Assembly: GCF_000286835.2 (NCBI RefSeq) | Contig: NZ_AJYD02000038.1 | Span: 3,081,632 to 3,145,631 of the forward strand | Direction of reading: 5' to 3' | Origin: Enterovibrio norvegicus FF-33 | GTDB lineage: Bacteria > Pseudomonadota > Gammaproteobacteria > Enterobacterales > Vibrionaceae | Length of the DNA: 64,000 nucleotides | Shown here: positions 19,453 to 29,476 of the stretch, piece by piece | How the letters are laid out: every line of letters begins with the position of its first letter | How positions within the stretch are numbered: the first letter of the stretch is position 1 | Made by a program: the position numbers and the translations under genes | Notes under the pieces: generated by a model | The model's database searches: none | What the model saw: only the letters and a program-made list of their open reading frames with translations | What the model was told of the DNA's origin: nothing

Positions 19453-20421
19453 ATGGGTAAGATTTACGAAGACAATACAACCACCATTGGCAACACCCCT
19501 CTTGTGCGCCTAAACCGCGTATCAAATGGAAAAGTGTTGGTGAAAATTGAAGCGCGTAACCCTAGCTTCAGCGTGAAATGCCGTATCGGTGCCAACATGA
19601 TTTGGGATGCAGAAAAAACCGGCAAACTAAAACCTGGCGTTGAATTGGTTGAACCAACCAGTGGTAACACAGGTATCGCGCTGGCATACGTTGCTGCAGC
19701 TCGCGGTTACAAGCTAACCCTAACCATGCCTGAGTCAATGAGCCTTGAGCGTCGTAAGCTTCTTAAAGCACTGGGTGCAAACCTTGTTTTGACCGAAGCT
19801 GCAAAAGGCATGAAGGGCGCAATTGCAAAAGCAGAAGAAATCGTTGCATCAGACCCAAGTAAATATCTGTTGCTACAACAGTTCAACAACCCAGCAAACC
19901 CAGAAATCCACGAGAAAACCACAGGTCCAGAAATCTGGGAAGATACTGATGGCGAAATCGATGTGTTTGTTGCAGGTGTAGGTACGGGTGGAACACTGAC
20001 CGGTGTTAGCCGTTACATCAAAAACACCAAAGGCAAAGCGATTACTACCGTTGCCGTCGAGCCAGCAGAATCACCCGTCATTACTCAAACCGTTAACGGT
20101 GACGATGTGCAACCTGCCCCGCACAAGATTCAAGGTATCGGCGCGGGTTTCGTGCCAGGCAACTTGGATTTGTCGCTGGTAGACAAAACCGTACTGGTGA
20201 CTTCTGAAGAATCGATTGAAATGGCGCGTCGCTTGATGGAAGAAGAAGGCATTCTGGCTGGTATTTCATCAGGTGCTGCTGTTGTGGCTGCTAACAAAAT
20301 TGCCGCATTGCCTGAATTTGCCGACAAAACCATCGTTACCATTCTGCCAAGTTCTGGTGAGCGTTATCTAAGTACTGCACTGTTTGCAGGCATCTTTACT
20401 GACCTAGAAAACCAACAGTAA
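19453..20421 (+). CDS. cysK: Cysteine synthase A (O-acetylserine sulfhydrylase)
   Basis: This PLP enzyme makes cysteine from O-acetylserine and sulfide. The start [10 protein letters not shown] at 19453 follows a purine-rich GAAGGAACGAAGAAG stretch and matches the family's N-terminus; an upstream extension of 22 codons is unlikely. The PLP lysine is in [12 protein letters not shown] (about residue 42). The substrate loop is [11 protein letters not shown] and the phosphate-binding glycine loop is [10 protein letters not shown]. The length of 322 residues is normal. A terminator follows. Confidence 0.97.
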   Translation: MGKIYEDNTTTIGNTPLVRLNRVSNGKVLVKIEARNPSFSVKCRIGANMIWDAEKTGKLKPGVELVEPTSGNTGIALAYVAAARGYKLTLTMPESMSLERRKLLKALGANLVLTEAAKGMKGAIAKAEEIVASDPSKYLLLQQFNNPANPEIHEKTTGPEIWEDTDGEIDVFVAGVGTGGTLTGVSRYIKNTKGKAITTVAVEPAESPVITQTVNGDDVQPAPHKIQGIGAGFVPGNLDLSLVDKTVLVTSEESIEMARRLMEEEGILAGISSGAAVVAANKIAALPEFADKTIVTILPSSGERYLSTALFAGIFTDLENQQ

Positions 20422-20461
20422 CAGGCTTTCTCAGCTCAGATACAATCGCATGATTGACAAC

Positions 20462-20486
20462 AAAAAAGCCCTGTTTGGGCTTTTTT
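20462..20486 (+). terminator. Rho-independent terminator of cysK
   Basis: A perfect 10-bp stem AAAAAAGCCC (20462-20471) / GGGCTTTTTT (20477-20486) with a 5-base loop. Confidence 0.9.
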
Positions 20487-20738
20487 ATTTGATTTTTCCA
20501 GCCTGCTCTAGTAAAAATTCCCCGCCCTTTATTTTCCAGCTCGAAATTAATCCCCGCCTCGATGATGAGCCATATGTCGATTTGGAGGAAAATGTCACAA
20601 AAAATTGACTTGGATTAAGCTAGGGCACTCAAATCTTGGTTAGTTTAACGTCCATCGATAGCCAAAACTGGTCATTCAGTTTAAGCTATCCACAGATTTA
20701 ATACATAAACCTAAATAAATAATGTATCGGGGTAAAAC
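20487..20738 (+). other. Promoter region of the ptsH-ptsI-crr operon
   Basis: This non-coding stretch contains a possible sigma-70 -35 element TTGACT (20605-20610) with a weak -10 candidate TCAAAT about 18 bases on. No clear CRP site was found by eye. A GGGG-type ribosome site lies just before the ptsH ATG. Confidence 0.4.
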
Positions 20739-20996
20739 ATGTATCAAAAGCAAGTAGAAATCACTGCTGAAAACGGTCTGCACACTCGTCCTGCTGCTCA
20801 GTTTGTTAAAGAAGCAAAAAGCTTTGAAGCAAAAATCACTGTGGAATCTAGTGGTAAAGAAGCTAGTGCGACTAGCCTGTTCAAACTGCAAACTCTGGGT
20901 CTGACCAAGGGTACTGTGGTTACTATCAAAGCTGAAGGTGCACAAGCTCAAGAAGCAGTTGATCACCTAGTTAAGCTGATGGACGAGCTGGAATAA
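20739..20996 (+). CDS. ptsH: Phosphocarrier protein HPr
   Basis: An 85-residue cytosolic phosphocarrier of the sugar phosphotransferase system. The active-site His15 lies in NGLHTRPAA, and the region around Ser46 reads [12 protein letters not shown]. It takes phosphate from Enzyme I (next gene, 56 bp downstream) and gives it to sugar-specific Enzyme II proteins such as EIIA-Glc (crr). It is the first gene of the canonical operon. Confidence 0.98.
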   Translation: MYQKQVEITAENGLHTRPAAQFVKEAKSFEAKITVESSGKEASATSLFKLQTLGLTKGTVVTIKAEGAQAQEAVDHLVKLMDELE

Positions 20997-21052
20997 TCCG
21001 GCTCTTTTTCTATCCATTAGTTATTTCCATTGATCAAATGTAGGGTAAGGCT

Positions 21053-22780
21053 ATGATTTCAGGTATCCTGGCATCTCCTGGTATTGCTTTTGGCAAAGCG
21101 CTGCTACTTCAAGAAGATGACATCGTCATCAACAAAAATCCGCTTCCAGCTAACCAGCTAGACGCGCAAGTCGAGCGCCTATTCGAAGCGCGCGAAAAAA
21201 CCAAACAGCAACTCGAAGTGATTAAAGACAAAGCTCGCGTAACTTTCGGTGAAGAGAAAGAAGCGATCTTTGAAGGTCACATCATGCTGCTTGAAGATGA
21301 AGAGCTAGAAGAAGAAATCATAGCTTTCATTAAAGACAACAAAGCATCTGTTGAATACGCGATTTACAGCGTTATCGAAGAACAAGCAACAACGCTTGAA
21401 TCTCTGGATGACGAATACCTAAAAGAACGTGCTACTGACGTCCGTGACATTGGCTCACGTTTCATCAAGAACGCACTAGGTATCAACATCGTGTCTTTGA
21501 GCGCTATCAATGAAGAAGTGATTCTGGTTGCTAACGACCTAACTCCTTCTGAAACTGCGCAAATCAATCTCGACTACGTTCTAGGTTTCATTACCGACAT
21601 CGGCGGCCGTACTTCACACACCTCTATCATGGCGCGTTCTTTGGAACTGCCTGCGATCGTTGGCACCAACGACATCACTAAGCGTGTGAACAATGGCGAT
21701 ATGCTGGTACTTGATGCAATCAACAACAAGGTTGTCATCAACCCTAGCGAAGACGAGCTGAACAAATTCAAAGCGATCCGTGATGAATTTATTGCTGAGA
21801 AAGAAGAACTGGCAAAACTGAAAGATTTGCCAGCAATTACTCTTGATGGTCATCAGGTAGAAGTTTGCGGCAACATCGGTACTGTTAAAGACTGTGACGG
21901 CATCAACCGTAACGGCGGTGAAGGTGTTGGTCTATACCGTACTGAATTCCTGTTCATGGATCGTGACGCACTGCCTACTGAAGAAGAGCAGTACAAAGCG
22001 TACAAAGACGTTGCATTGGCAATGCAAGGTCACCCAATCATTATCCGTACTATGGATATTGGTGGTGACAAAGATCTGCCATACATGGATCTGCCAAAAG
22101 AAATGAACCCATTCCTGGGTTGGCGTGCAATTCGCATCAGTCTTGATCGTCGTGACATTCTACGCGATCAACTGCGTGCAATTTTGCGTGCTTCTGCCCA
22201 CGGTAAACTTCGTGTGATGTTCCCAATGATCATCTCCGTAGAAGAAATCCGTGAGCTGAAAAAAGCCATCGAGGAATACAAAACAGAACTACGTGCTGAA
22301 GGCCTAGCGTTTGACGAGAACATCGAAATCGGTGTAATGGTTGAAACGCCAGCGGCTGCCGCGATTGCTCACCACCTAGCAAAAGAAGTCGAATTCTTTA
22401 GCATTGGTACAAACGACTTAACCCAGTATACTCTTGCGGTTGACCGTGGTAATGAGATGATCTCGCACCTATACAACCCACTGTCTCCAGCAGTGCTGAC
22501 CGTTATCAAGCAAGTCATTGACGCTTCTCACAAAGAAGGCAAATGGACTGGCATGTGTGGTGAGCTTGCAGGTGACGAGCGTGCAACTCTGCTGCTGATG
22601 GGTATGGGTCTGGATGAATTCAGCATGAGTGGTATTTCCATTCCACGCATCAAGAAAATTATCCGCAATGCTAACTTTGCTGATGTTAAAGCGATGGCAG
22701 AAGAAGCACTGGCGATGCCTACCGCAGATGAAATCACTGCGCATGTAGATAAATTCATTGCTGAGAAAACTGTCTGCTAG
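21053..22780 (+). CDS. ptsI: PTS Enzyme I (PEP-protein phosphotransferase)
   Basis: Enzyme I starts the sugar PTS by moving phosphate from PEP to HPr. The protein has 575 residues. The N-domain carries the phospho-histidine in [13 protein letters not shown] (about residue 189). The C-terminal TIM-barrel PEP site includes [28 protein letters not shown] and the active cysteine region GMCGELAGD. It lies between ptsH and crr. Confidence 0.98.
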   Translation: MISGILASPGIAFGKALLLQEDDIVINKNPLPANQLDAQVERLFEAREKTKQQLEVIKDKARVTFGEEKEAIFEGHIMLLEDEELEEEIIAFIKDNKASVEYAIYSVIEEQATTLESLDDEYLKERATDVRDIGSRFIKNALGINIVSLSAINEEVILVANDLTPSETAQINLDYVLGFITDIGGRTSHTSIMARSLELPAIVGTNDITKRVNNGDMLVLDAINNKVVINPSEDELNKFKAIRDEFIAEKEELAKLKDLPAITLDGHQVEVCGNIGTVKDCDGINRNGGEGVGLYRTEFLFMDRDALPTEEEQYKAYKDVALAMQGHPIIIRTMDIGGDKDLPYMDLPKEMNPFLGWRAIRISLDRRDILRDQLRAILRASAHGKLRVMFPMIISVEEIRELKKAIEEYKTELRAEGLAFDENIEIGVMVETPAAAAIAHHLAKEVEFFSIGTNDLTQYTLAVDRGNEMISHLYNPLSPAVLTVIKQVIDASHKEGKWTGMCGELAGDERATLLLMGMGLDEFSMSGISIPRIKKIIRNANFADVKAMAEEALAMPTADEITAHVDKFIAEKTVC

Positions 22781-22822
22781 AATACGGCAGCAAAGTATTG
22801 ATAACGCTTAGGAGCATACACT

Positions 22823-23332
22823 ATGGGTCTGTTTGACAAACTGAAGAAGCTGGTTTCTGACGACAGCAGCGATGCTGGTGTCATTGAAATCATCGCACCA
22901 CTTTCTGGTGAAATCGTAAACATCGAAGATGTGCCAGATGTTGTTTTCGCTGAGAAAATCGTTGGTGACGGTATCGCAATCAAACCAACTGGCGACAAAA
23001 TGGTTGCACCAGTTAACGGTACCATTGGTAAGATTTTCGAAACCAACCACGCTTTCTCTATCGAATCTGAAGACGGCATCGAGATGTTCGTTCACTTCGG
23101 TATCGACACGGTTGAGCTGAAAGGTGAAGGCTTCAAGCGTATCGCTGAAGAAGGCCAAGAAGTTAAAGCGGGTGACACGATCATCGAATTCGATCTGGCT
23201 ATGCTAGAAGAAAAAGCGAAATCGACTCTGACACCTGTTGTTATTTCTAACATGGACGAAATCAAAGAGCTGAACAAGCTTTCTGGTTCTGTTGTTGTTG
23301 GTCAAACACCAGTACTGCGCATTAAGAAGTAA
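22823..23332 (+). CDS. crr: PTS glucose-specific EIIA component (EIIA-Glc)
   Basis: A 169-residue cytosolic EIIA that passes phosphate to glucose-type EIIBC. In gammaproteobacteria it also controls adenylate cyclase and inducer uptake. The conserved histidines are in [11 protein letters not shown] and the phosphorylated [13 protein letters not shown] (about His90). The N-terminal amphipathic helix [13 protein letters not shown] is present. It is the last gene of the operon and is followed by a strong terminator. Confidence 0.98.
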   Translation: MGLFDKLKKLVSDDSSDAGVIEIIAPLSGEIVNIEDVPDVVFAEKIVGDGIAIKPTGDKMVAPVNGTIGKIFETNHAFSIESEDGIEMFVHFGIDTVELKGEGFKRIAEEGQEVKAGDTIIEFDLAMLEEKAKSTLTPVVISNMDEIKELNKLSGSVVVGQTPVLRIKK

Positions 23333-23349
23333 TTCTCTTTGATGTGTCG

Positions 23350-23379
23350 AAAAAGCGCAGCCCAAGGGCTGCGCTTTTT
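23350..23379 (+). terminator. Rho-independent terminator of ptsH-ptsI-crr
   Basis: A 14-bp stem AAAAAGCGCAGCCC / GGGCTGCGCTTTTT with a two-base AA loop. It may also serve the beta-mannosidase gene on the other strand. Confidence 0.92.
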
Positions 23380-23407
23380 TATTTCTGTTACATTCTGCCT
23401 TTTTCTA

Positions 23408-25855
23408 TCAATAGGTTCCCGCCAATTGATAAACCGTCAATCCCGCTTCTAGCTGATCAGCTGTGGCATTGCCAATGTACTCGACAGTGACCGGAGAACA
23501 AGGCATTAAGGTGAAACTGGCATCGCTAAACCGCCCTTCCCCGCTAAACTCTGGCTGCACAAAGAATGCTGGTACACTGCTCGACAAGGTAACGACAATT
23601 CGCCCATCGGCATGCGTTTTCACTTCTGTACAGATATCTGACTTGCGCAATGGTAGACGTTTGTACGCATCATCAAACCAAACATTGGTTGCGGTTTTCC
23701 CCTCACAATCCATCACAACGTAGAAAAAACCCTGATGCTTGCGCTCATTGATAATATCCAGATCACAATGCCAAACCAGCTGGTTATCATCTTCTGACAG
23801 TTTGGTCTCAAATGGCCAAGTATCAATCACTTCGCCATGCCAGTCATACCATGTAACTTGCCCTGTAGCCGCTACACGTCGGTGTTCATCATTGATGAAA
23901 CGTAAACTTAACGTATTCTCTTCTTCAACAAACACTGCAAGCTGCGGTGCAAAAAAGCGTTTTGCATGGTAGTGAAGTTGCTTCCATCGACCATTGTATT
24001 CAATACTCGACCATGAGCTCACCGGCCAACAATCGTTGAGTTGCCAGTACAATATGCCGCGGCACAAAGGTTTATTTGCACGCCAATATTCACTGGCAGT
24101 TTTGATTGCCAGTGCCTGTTGAACTTGACTGAGATACAGCATTTGCGCGAAGTCTTTCGGGAATCGGAAATAGCGGGTAAACATCTCGGTGATGATGCTG
24201 TTTCCTCGCCCATTTTTTTGATGTTGTTCAAAGGTTGGGGAGGTGACGTTCCACTCTTCTTCCGCCGCAAAGGTCTTTACCGTAGGTAATGACGGCCATG
24301 ACTGGTAACCAAACTCACTGCAAAAACGCGGTTTCACTTTTTGGTAAGCATCAAACGACTTACCGGAATGCCAAACATCCCAAAAATGCATGTCGCCTTT
24401 GTTATCGTCATGCCATGCGTCGCCAAAGTCGAGTTCACCATTACACGGTGAGCTCGCCCAAAAACGACGCGTTGGATCTTCTCGCTCTACCACTTCCTGC
24501 AATACGCGGTTTAAACGATCATAATTCACCACGTATTTTTCTCGATTCTCACGAGATTCGGGATACCAGCCAATCGCACCGATAACTTCATTGTCACCAC
24601 ACCATAATGCCAACGAGGGGTGATCGCTGAGACGCCTGACTTGCTCTTGTACTTCCTGTGAAACGTCTTTTAGAAACGCTGGCGTTGACGGATATAGCGC
24701 GCAAGCAAACATCAAATCTTGCCATACCAGTAAACCGAGTTCATCACAGAGGCGATAGAACACACCACGTTCATACATACCACCGCCCCAGACACGGATC
24801 ATGTTCATGTTCGCGGCTTTCGCATCTTCCAGTAATTGGCGGTAGCGCTCCGGTGTTTGTTTGCCGGGCATAGCATCAAGCGGTATCCAGTTTGCGCCCT
24901 TTGCCATAATAGGTTTGCCATTAACAACAAATGTCATCGCTGAGCCGGCATCATCTTCTTGCGTATCGAGGTGTAACTCCCTCAAACCAAGTCGCTTTTC
25001 AACGCGCTGTCCGTCGACGATTACTGTGAGTGAATACAGCGGCTGCTCACCGTAACCTGCGGGCCACCAGCGATCAGGTTGAGAAATCATAAAGCGGCAT
25101 TCAAGCTTGTCGCTATCAAGTGCGATCGCGTGACTGATCCGCTCACCTTTCGGTGTTTCCAACACACACTCAGCGATAGCATCAGAATCAGGCGTCAATC
25201 GCTCTGAGGCGAGCGTAACAATCACTTCGCAGCTTCCGTCACTGTGCCATTGCTGTGAGGTTCTCACGCTGTTTAAGCGCACATTAGAGATGGGCTGTAA
25301 GCGAATGCTCTCATACACCCCGCTTGCCATGAGGCAAATTCCCCAATCCCATCCGCTGTGGCATTGCGTTTTTCGCAGCGTATTCATGTGCGGGATTTGG
25401 TTGTTGCCTTCAGCCCATGGTACTGGAAACGGCAAGCGCTCGGCTCTGGCTTTGGCTTCTAGGTCGGCGCGTTTTAGCGTAATGCGAAGTGTGTTGATAC
25501 CAGCATTCAAAAATGGGCGTACATTGCAGCGATAGTTTCGGAACATATTGCTACAAAGCATCACCACTTCATCGTTGAGGGTGATGGTTGCCACGGTATC
25601 GACCATGTTGAGGATCAAATCGACTTCTTTTGATTCGAGCAGTGTACTTTCGACCTCAAACTGCTTTTCAAGCAGCCAGTCGTGCTCGCCAACCCATTGT
25701 ATGTCGGTCTCATTGCAACCGAGATAAGGATCGGGGATCACGCCTGCCCCTAATAAGGCGCTATGAACATCGCCCGGCATCTTAATAGGCACTGAAATGG
25801 AAAGGTCTGACAGCGATGAAAGCGTCCATTCACCATCGAGTGTTATTTGCGACAT
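23408..25855 (-). CDS. Beta-mannosidase, glycoside hydrolase family 2
   Basis: The enzyme removes terminal beta-mannose residues from oligosaccharides. The 815-residue protein has the GH2 layout: an N-terminal sugar-binding jelly roll (about 1-175), an immunoglobulin-like domain (about 190-285), a TIM barrel (about 290-620) and C-terminal beta domains. The acid/base Glu is in LALWCGDNEVIG (about residue 420) and the nucleophile Glu in RFCSEFGYQSWPS (about 515). The N-terminal GEWTLSSLSDLSISVPIKMP and the lack of a signal peptide suggest a cytoplasmic enzyme acting on imported mannosides. It stands alone, convergent with crr; no transporter or regulator lies beside it. Confidence 0.9.
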   Translation of the reverse strand: MSQITLDGEWTLSSLSDLSISVPIKMPGDVHSALLGAGVIPDPYLGCNETDIQWVGEHDWLLEKQFEVESTLLESKEVDLILNMVDTVATITLNDEVVMLCSNMFRNYRCNVRPFLNAGINTLRITLKRADLEAKARAERLPFPVPWAEGNNQIPHMNTLRKTQCHSGWDWGICLMASGVYESIRLQPISNVRLNSVRTSQQWHSDGSCEVIVTLASERLTPDSDAIAECVLETPKGERISHAIALDSDKLECRFMISQPDRWWPAGYGEQPLYSLTVIVDGQRVEKRLGLRELHLDTQEDDAGSAMTFVVNGKPIMAKGANWIPLDAMPGKQTPERYRQLLEDAKAANMNMIRVWGGGMYERGVFYRLCDELGLLVWQDLMFACALYPSTPAFLKDVSQEVQEQVRRLSDHPSLALWCGDNEVIGAIGWYPESRENREKYVVNYDRLNRVLQEVVEREDPTRRFWASSPCNGELDFGDAWHDDNKGDMHFWDVWHSGKSFDAYQKVKPRFCSEFGYQSWPSLPTVKTFAAEEEWNVTSPTFEQHQKNGRGNSIITEMFTRYFRFPKDFAQMLYLSQVQQALAIKTASEYWRANKPLCRGILYWQLNDCWPVSSWSSIEYNGRWKQLHYHAKRFFAPQLAVFVEEENTLSLRFINDEHRRVAATGQVTWYDWHGEVIDTWPFETKLSEDDNQLVWHCDLDIINERKHQGFFYVVMDCEGKTATNVWFDDAYKRLPLRKSDICTEVKTHADGRIVVTLSSSVPAFFVQPEFSGEGRFSDASFTLMPCSPVTVEYIGNATADQLEAGLTVYQLAGTY

Positions 25856-26103
25856 GGCATCTCTCCTATTGCAAAAATAGAGAGTGCGTAGGGTTCTTTT
25901 TGATTGGTATTGCTAGCGTTATTGGATAACACGCGCATTCAGCGACTCCGTCAATGTGTATCATCTGTCGGAGAGAAAAACACAGAAAAACCGTGCCGTC
26001 GAGCGAGTTTGGATAGAAGAAGAAAGCCAAATTTCAAAACCGAAATCTGGGTCAAAAATTAGTAATTACAGAGCATTACTCTCATCACATTCTGACAAAC
26101 TAA
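25856..26103. other. Intergenic region between the beta-mannosidase and DyP genes
   Basis: It should contain the beta-mannosidase promoter on the minus strand. A short weak ORF (25956-26153, plus) has no good ribosome site and overlaps the DyP terminator, so I do not call it. No clear operator was recognised. Confidence 0.4.
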
Positions 26104-26126
26104 AAAGCACCGACTTGCGGTGCTTT
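26104..26126 (-). terminator. Rho-independent terminator of the DyP peroxidase gene
   Basis: The perfect 9-bp stem AAAGCACCG (26104-26112) / CGGTGCTTT (26118-26126) is followed by T residues on the minus strand, 41 bp past the stop codon. Confidence 0.85.
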
Positions 26127-26166
26127 ACAATTCACTCATGTGACAAGTGCTGATTAAATCATTGAA

Positions 26167-27066
26167 CTAAATGATATTATCCATCTCAGCCATTGAAGGC
26201 GCATAGAAGTAAGCCCCTGTCACTGCAGTGGTAAAACGCAGCATCATGTCTGTTTTTCCATCGCGCTCACCGAACATGCTTTCTAGCATCGTCTTGTGGA
26301 CATGCTGAGTATGGCAATACGCCAAAAAGAGCAAACCATGATCGCCCGACACTGAGCCATAAGGCAGGCTGTGTCGCACCATTTTTAGCCCTTTGCCATC
26401 TTCTTTAATATCAACACGGCCAACGTGTGATGTTGCAGGCACATCTTCCAGCTCAATCGAATCGGGTTTGGTGCGGCCAATGATTTTCTCTTGCTTAGCT
26501 ACAGACATTGGCTCCCATGCATTCAAATCATGCACATAACGTTGCATCATCACCACACTGCCACCAGCACAGTCGCCGTCAGCAATAATCGCCACATCAC
26601 GACGTGCGTCATCACCGTCAGGGTTTTCAGTGCCATCTATGAACCCAGTCATGTCGCGCGAATCGAGGTAACGATAGCCGTAGGTTTCGTCCACAACGCT
26701 CACGTCAGACGAGATGTCAGAAAGAAACTTACGCAGTAGGAAGAAATTCAAATCGTGACGGGTAGAGTGCGCGTGCAGCAGGATATCGCAATCGGTAGCA
26801 GGCGCTTGAGTATCACCCTGACCTAGAGCGCGAAAATCAATGAAGTCTTCAGGAGTAACAATGCCATTTTCTTGGCAAAAAGCCGCTGAAAACGACAGTG
26901 CCGCTTTCAGGTTAGCACCGGGTTGGTTCGCGTTAATCTCGTCAACCAGCGAGTGGATTACGCGACATTTGTTCAGTACCGCTGATGTTGAGCCTGTGAC
27001 TTTCAACACAGTGTAAATTGCAAACGGCCCAGCATCGGCCACGATTGCTGGCTGTGAAACCGCCAT
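26167..27066 (-). CDS. DyP-type heme peroxidase
   Basis: A 299-residue dye-decolorizing peroxidase that uses H2O2 through a heme. The family signature GFIDGTENP (GxxDG, with the distal catalytic Asp) lies near residue 143. The proximal heme-ligand His is probably in MVRHSLPYGS or the nearby VGRVDIKEDG region. There is no signal peptide, so it is cytosolic. The C-terminus shows no obvious encapsulin-targeting tail, and no encapsulin gene is nearby. It is monocistronic with its own terminator. An AGGT-type site lies six bases before the ATG. Confidence 0.92.
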   Translation of the reverse strand: MAVSQPAIVADAGPFAIYTVLKVTGSTSAVLNKCRVIHSLVDEINANQPGANLKAALSFSAAFCQENGIVTPEDFIDFRALGQGDTQAPATDCDILLHAHSTRHDLNFFLLRKFLSDISSDVSVVDETYGYRYLDSRDMTGFIDGTENPDGDDARRDVAIIADGDCAGGSVVMMQRYVHDLNAWEPMSVAKQEKIIGRTKPDSIELEDVPATSHVGRVDIKEDGKGLKMVRHSLPYGSVSGDHGLLFLAYCHTQHVHKTMLESMFGERDGKTDMMLRFTTAVTGAYFYAPSMAEMDNII

Positions 27067-27189
27067 TGTTACCTCCAGATAAATACAGATCGATCAGCTT
27101 GTTATGTCTGATAGAAAGAAAAGTCTAAGCATACTGCCAACATTGTACTCAGACTTTGTCTCAGATCTGTAAAGATATCCAAGAGATGA

Positions 27190-27585
27190 TTAAACCGACG
27201 TAATTTCCACCTGAAGTGATGCAGATTCGTCCAAAAATTCGTTAATTAAATTGACCGATGCCGGTGTATTTAGCCCTGCACATATGGTCGGCGCCATAAT
27301 GGTTCGCCATTCGCCATCTGGACATTGCTCTTGAACGACCAATGATATCTTCACTTCATCTGCCGTTACCTCTAACAATTGAGCGGTGCCGACAAGAGAT
27401 CGGCCCGAGGTGTCGTTATCAAATATAATGGTTTCTTCACCGGGAATGAGTGATACCGAGGTTTGGGCGCGGTGCTGTTTGCCTGCGCGATCCATTTCAA
27501 AATTCACATCAACTTGCCAATCCGCCATCGCCAATGGACTCAGCATGGCGCTAAACAGGACAAGTCCTTTCTTCCACTCGTTCAT
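27190..27585 (-). CDS. Hypothetical periplasmic protein, 131 residues
   Basis: A signal peptide (LVLFSAMLSPLAMA, cleavage near residue 21) precedes a beta-rich mature part DWQVDVNFEMDRAGKQHRAQ. Two cysteines lie at EQCPDGEW and TICAGLN. I recognise no family. Its ATG overlaps the stop of the DUF2919 gene (ATGA), so the two are co-translated. Confidence 0.75.
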   Translation of the reverse strand: MNEWKKGLVLFSAMLSPLAMADWQVDVNFEMDRAGKQHRAQTSVSLIPGEETIIFDNDTSGRSLVGTAQLLEVTADEVKISLVVQEQCPDGEWRTIMAPTICAGLNTPASVNLINEFLDESASLQVEITSV

Positions 27586-28061
27586 TTTTCTTCTCTTAAG
27601 ATTGGCGCTTTGAATAAAAACTGAGTGCGGCGACTTTTAAAAAGGTAAATAACCAGCCAAAGCGCAATCAGTAAGGTCACGGCACTGCTCCAATGGAAAC
27701 GCCAATGCAACATCATCAAGTGCTTGATTTGCAGTATCAAGTCAGCAAAAAACGCCGTGATTAAAAAGGCTTTACCCCAAAACCATATCCGATCAAAAAA
27801 CGCCGGATAGCGGTGAAGGTTGCCAGCTAGCAGCATCAACACCACTGCGGGAAATCCAACACCTAAGCCTATATAAAGGGCATCGTGGCTTGGGTAGAAC
27901 AAGGCAAGGAGATCTTGTCCCTGCTCTCTGCTTACACCTGCAATCACAAACACCAGCCAAGCTCTTGCTAAAAAGACGCAGCTCAGCCAGAAAAGGAGGT
28001 TTGGCTTTGCATTGCCGTGCTTATCGAAATAATCAGGTGATTGGTACAAGTGCGTATTCAT
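27582..28061 (-). CDS. DUF2919 (YfeZ-like) inner-membrane protein
   Basis: A 159-residue protein with four predicted membrane helices (about 22-42, 60-80, 93-110, 125-142). The family-like N-terminus YQSPDYFDKHGNAKPNLLFW is visible, ending in a basic cytosolic tail. The E. coli homologue is YfeZ, of unknown function. It is the first gene of a two-gene unit with the periplasmic protein at 27190-27585. Confidence 0.82.
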   Translation of the reverse strand: MNTHLYQSPDYFDKHGNAKPNLLFWLSCVFLARAWLVFVIAGVSREQGQDLLALFYPSHDALYIGLGVGFPAVVLMLLAGNLHRYPAFFDRIWFWGKAFLITAFFADLILQIKHLMMLHWRFHWSSAVTLLIALWLVIYLFKSRRTQFLFKAPILREEK

Positions 28062-28232
28062 CTATATCTATCATTGTCAGGGGCTGAGAGTAATAAAACA
28101 TTGTTCACAACCCATAGCCGAAATGTCTCAGTATTCGATGCTGGCGCAAAGCCCAAGCACGAATAATTGCGGAGTAGCTCAGTAAATTTCGCGACGAGAT
28201 TCTAGTGAGTTCACACTTATCCTCACCATGCG

Positions 28233-28553
28233 CTACCCCAATGTTACCGCTGTTCCGCTCACGCTTACCATCAACATGCCACCGTTTGGCCCTACTACTT
28301 CATAATCGAGATCGATACCAACAACGGCATTCCCGCCAGCTTCCACTACTCGCTCCCGTCATTCTTCAAACGCAATTTCCCGCGCTTTTGCTAACTCGCG
28401 CTCATACGCGGCAGAACGGCCACCAACGATGTCGCGGATACTGGCGAATATATCTTTGAAGATGTTCGCGCCGAGTATTGCCTCACCAACAACAACGCCA
28501 TGACAGTGGGTAATGTCTCGTCCTTGTACTGTCGGTGTCGTGGTTAAGATCAT
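28233..28553 (-). pseudogene. ybjQ: ybjQ (UPF0145) gene interrupted by an in-frame TGA
   Basis: The first 64 codons read as a normal YbjQ start ([11 protein letters not shown]..., [36 protein letters not shown]). A TGA at 28359-28361 then interrupts the frame. Past it, the same frame continues without another stop for 41 codons: [20 protein letters not shown], then [18 protein letters not shown]. It ends at the TAG at 28233-28235. The total of 106 codons matches the family's length, so a single base change (probably a Leu codon to TGA) is the simplest cause. YbjQ forms a pentameric heavy-metal-binding-like fold of unknown role. If the stop is real, the protein would be truncated. Confidence 0.85.
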
Positions 28554-28676
28554 TTTCTATTCTCTCTATTTGGATTACTGGAACTTTGACACATTTACCG
28601 CTTTTAGGTTTCGTGACAATTCCTTATCAACGGTATAATTGCACCAAACGCCCTGATCGCGAAAGAATGATAAACC

Positions 28677-29018
28677 ATGACAAACCCAACACCTTCGCCT
28701 GAAACCCAAAACGAAGCGATGCAAATCGCCAAAGCCACCCAGAAATCGAATCAAACAAAAGAACAAACTAAGCGGGTTGCACAAGGCATCGAGAAAGGTA
28801 TCGCGCTTTATAAGAAGCAGCAAAAAGTAAAAGCCCGTGAACGCGACAAAGACAGGAAAAAACAACTGCGACACAAAGAACATCATACAAGCCAGGGTGA
28901 CCTCGATGTGACAGAGTCATCAACGCCTGAGTCTACGTCAGGCCGTAATAGTCTACCATGGGTGTTACTGGTGTTAAGTTGGGTGGGATTTGCTGCCTAC
29001 CTATTGATGGTGCAATAG
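28677..29018 (+). CDS. DUF2956 family membrane-anchored protein
   Basis: A 113-residue protein. A highly charged, helical Lys/Gln-rich N-terminal part (ATQKSNQTKEQTKRVAQGIE, KKQQKVKARERDKDRKKQ) is followed by a single C-terminal membrane helix (LPWVLLVLSWVGFAAYLLMV). This matches the DUF2956 family of vibrios and relatives, of unknown function. It leads a tight plus-strand group with the DUF1499 and YjbR genes. Confidence 0.82.
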   Translation: MTNPTPSPETQNEAMQIAKATQKSNQTKEQTKRVAQGIEKGIALYKKQQKVKARERDKDRKKQLRHKEHHTSQGDLDVTESSTPESTSGRNSLPWVLLVLSWVGFAAYLLMVQ

Positions 29019-29035
29019 AAAATCGGGAGTAAACA

Positions 29036-29476
29036 ATGAACAAATCACTTATCGCATTATTAAGTGGCGCTGCGTTGCTGGTCCTGCAAGGTTGCGCACA
29101 AGGAGATGGAACAGTGAATGACAAATCAAGAACGCCATGTGGCGACAAGCCAAATTGCGTATCAAGTATCGATCCCCGTGAAGAATATGCTGTCGCGCCG
29201 TTTGTTCTGGTCTCAGATGAGGTCTCAATTCCACGCCTGGTCGACGCAGTTCTGACTTTGCCTGGCGCACGAGTCGGTACCCAAGAACCGGGTTATGCGC
29301 GTATTGAATTTGTCAGCAGTATCATGCGATTCGTCGATGATGTTGAATTAAGAATTGACAGTGAAAACCTGATCGTTCGCTCAGAATCTCGTGTGGGTTA
29401 TTCCGATTTTGGCGTTAACCGCAAACGCGTGGAAGCGCTTCGTACCTTGTTGCAAGAAAAAGGATTCATCCAATAA
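29036..29476 (+). CDS. DUF1499 lipoprotein
   Basis: A 146-residue lipoprotein: lipobox LQGC at about residues 17-20 after a hydrophobic start, then the DUF1499 pattern CGDKPNCVSSID and an RIEFVSSIMRFVDDVEL core typical of this family. The function is unknown. It starts 17 bp after the DUF2956 gene and its stop is immediately followed by the yjbR ATG. Confidence 0.85.
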   Translation: MNKSLIALLSGAALLVLQGCAQGDGTVNDKSRTPCGDKPNCVSSIDPREEYAVAPFVLVSDEVSIPRLVDAVLTLPGARVGTQEPGYARIEFVSSIMRFVDDVELRIDSENLIVRSESRVGYSDFGVNRKRVEALRTLLQEKGFIQ

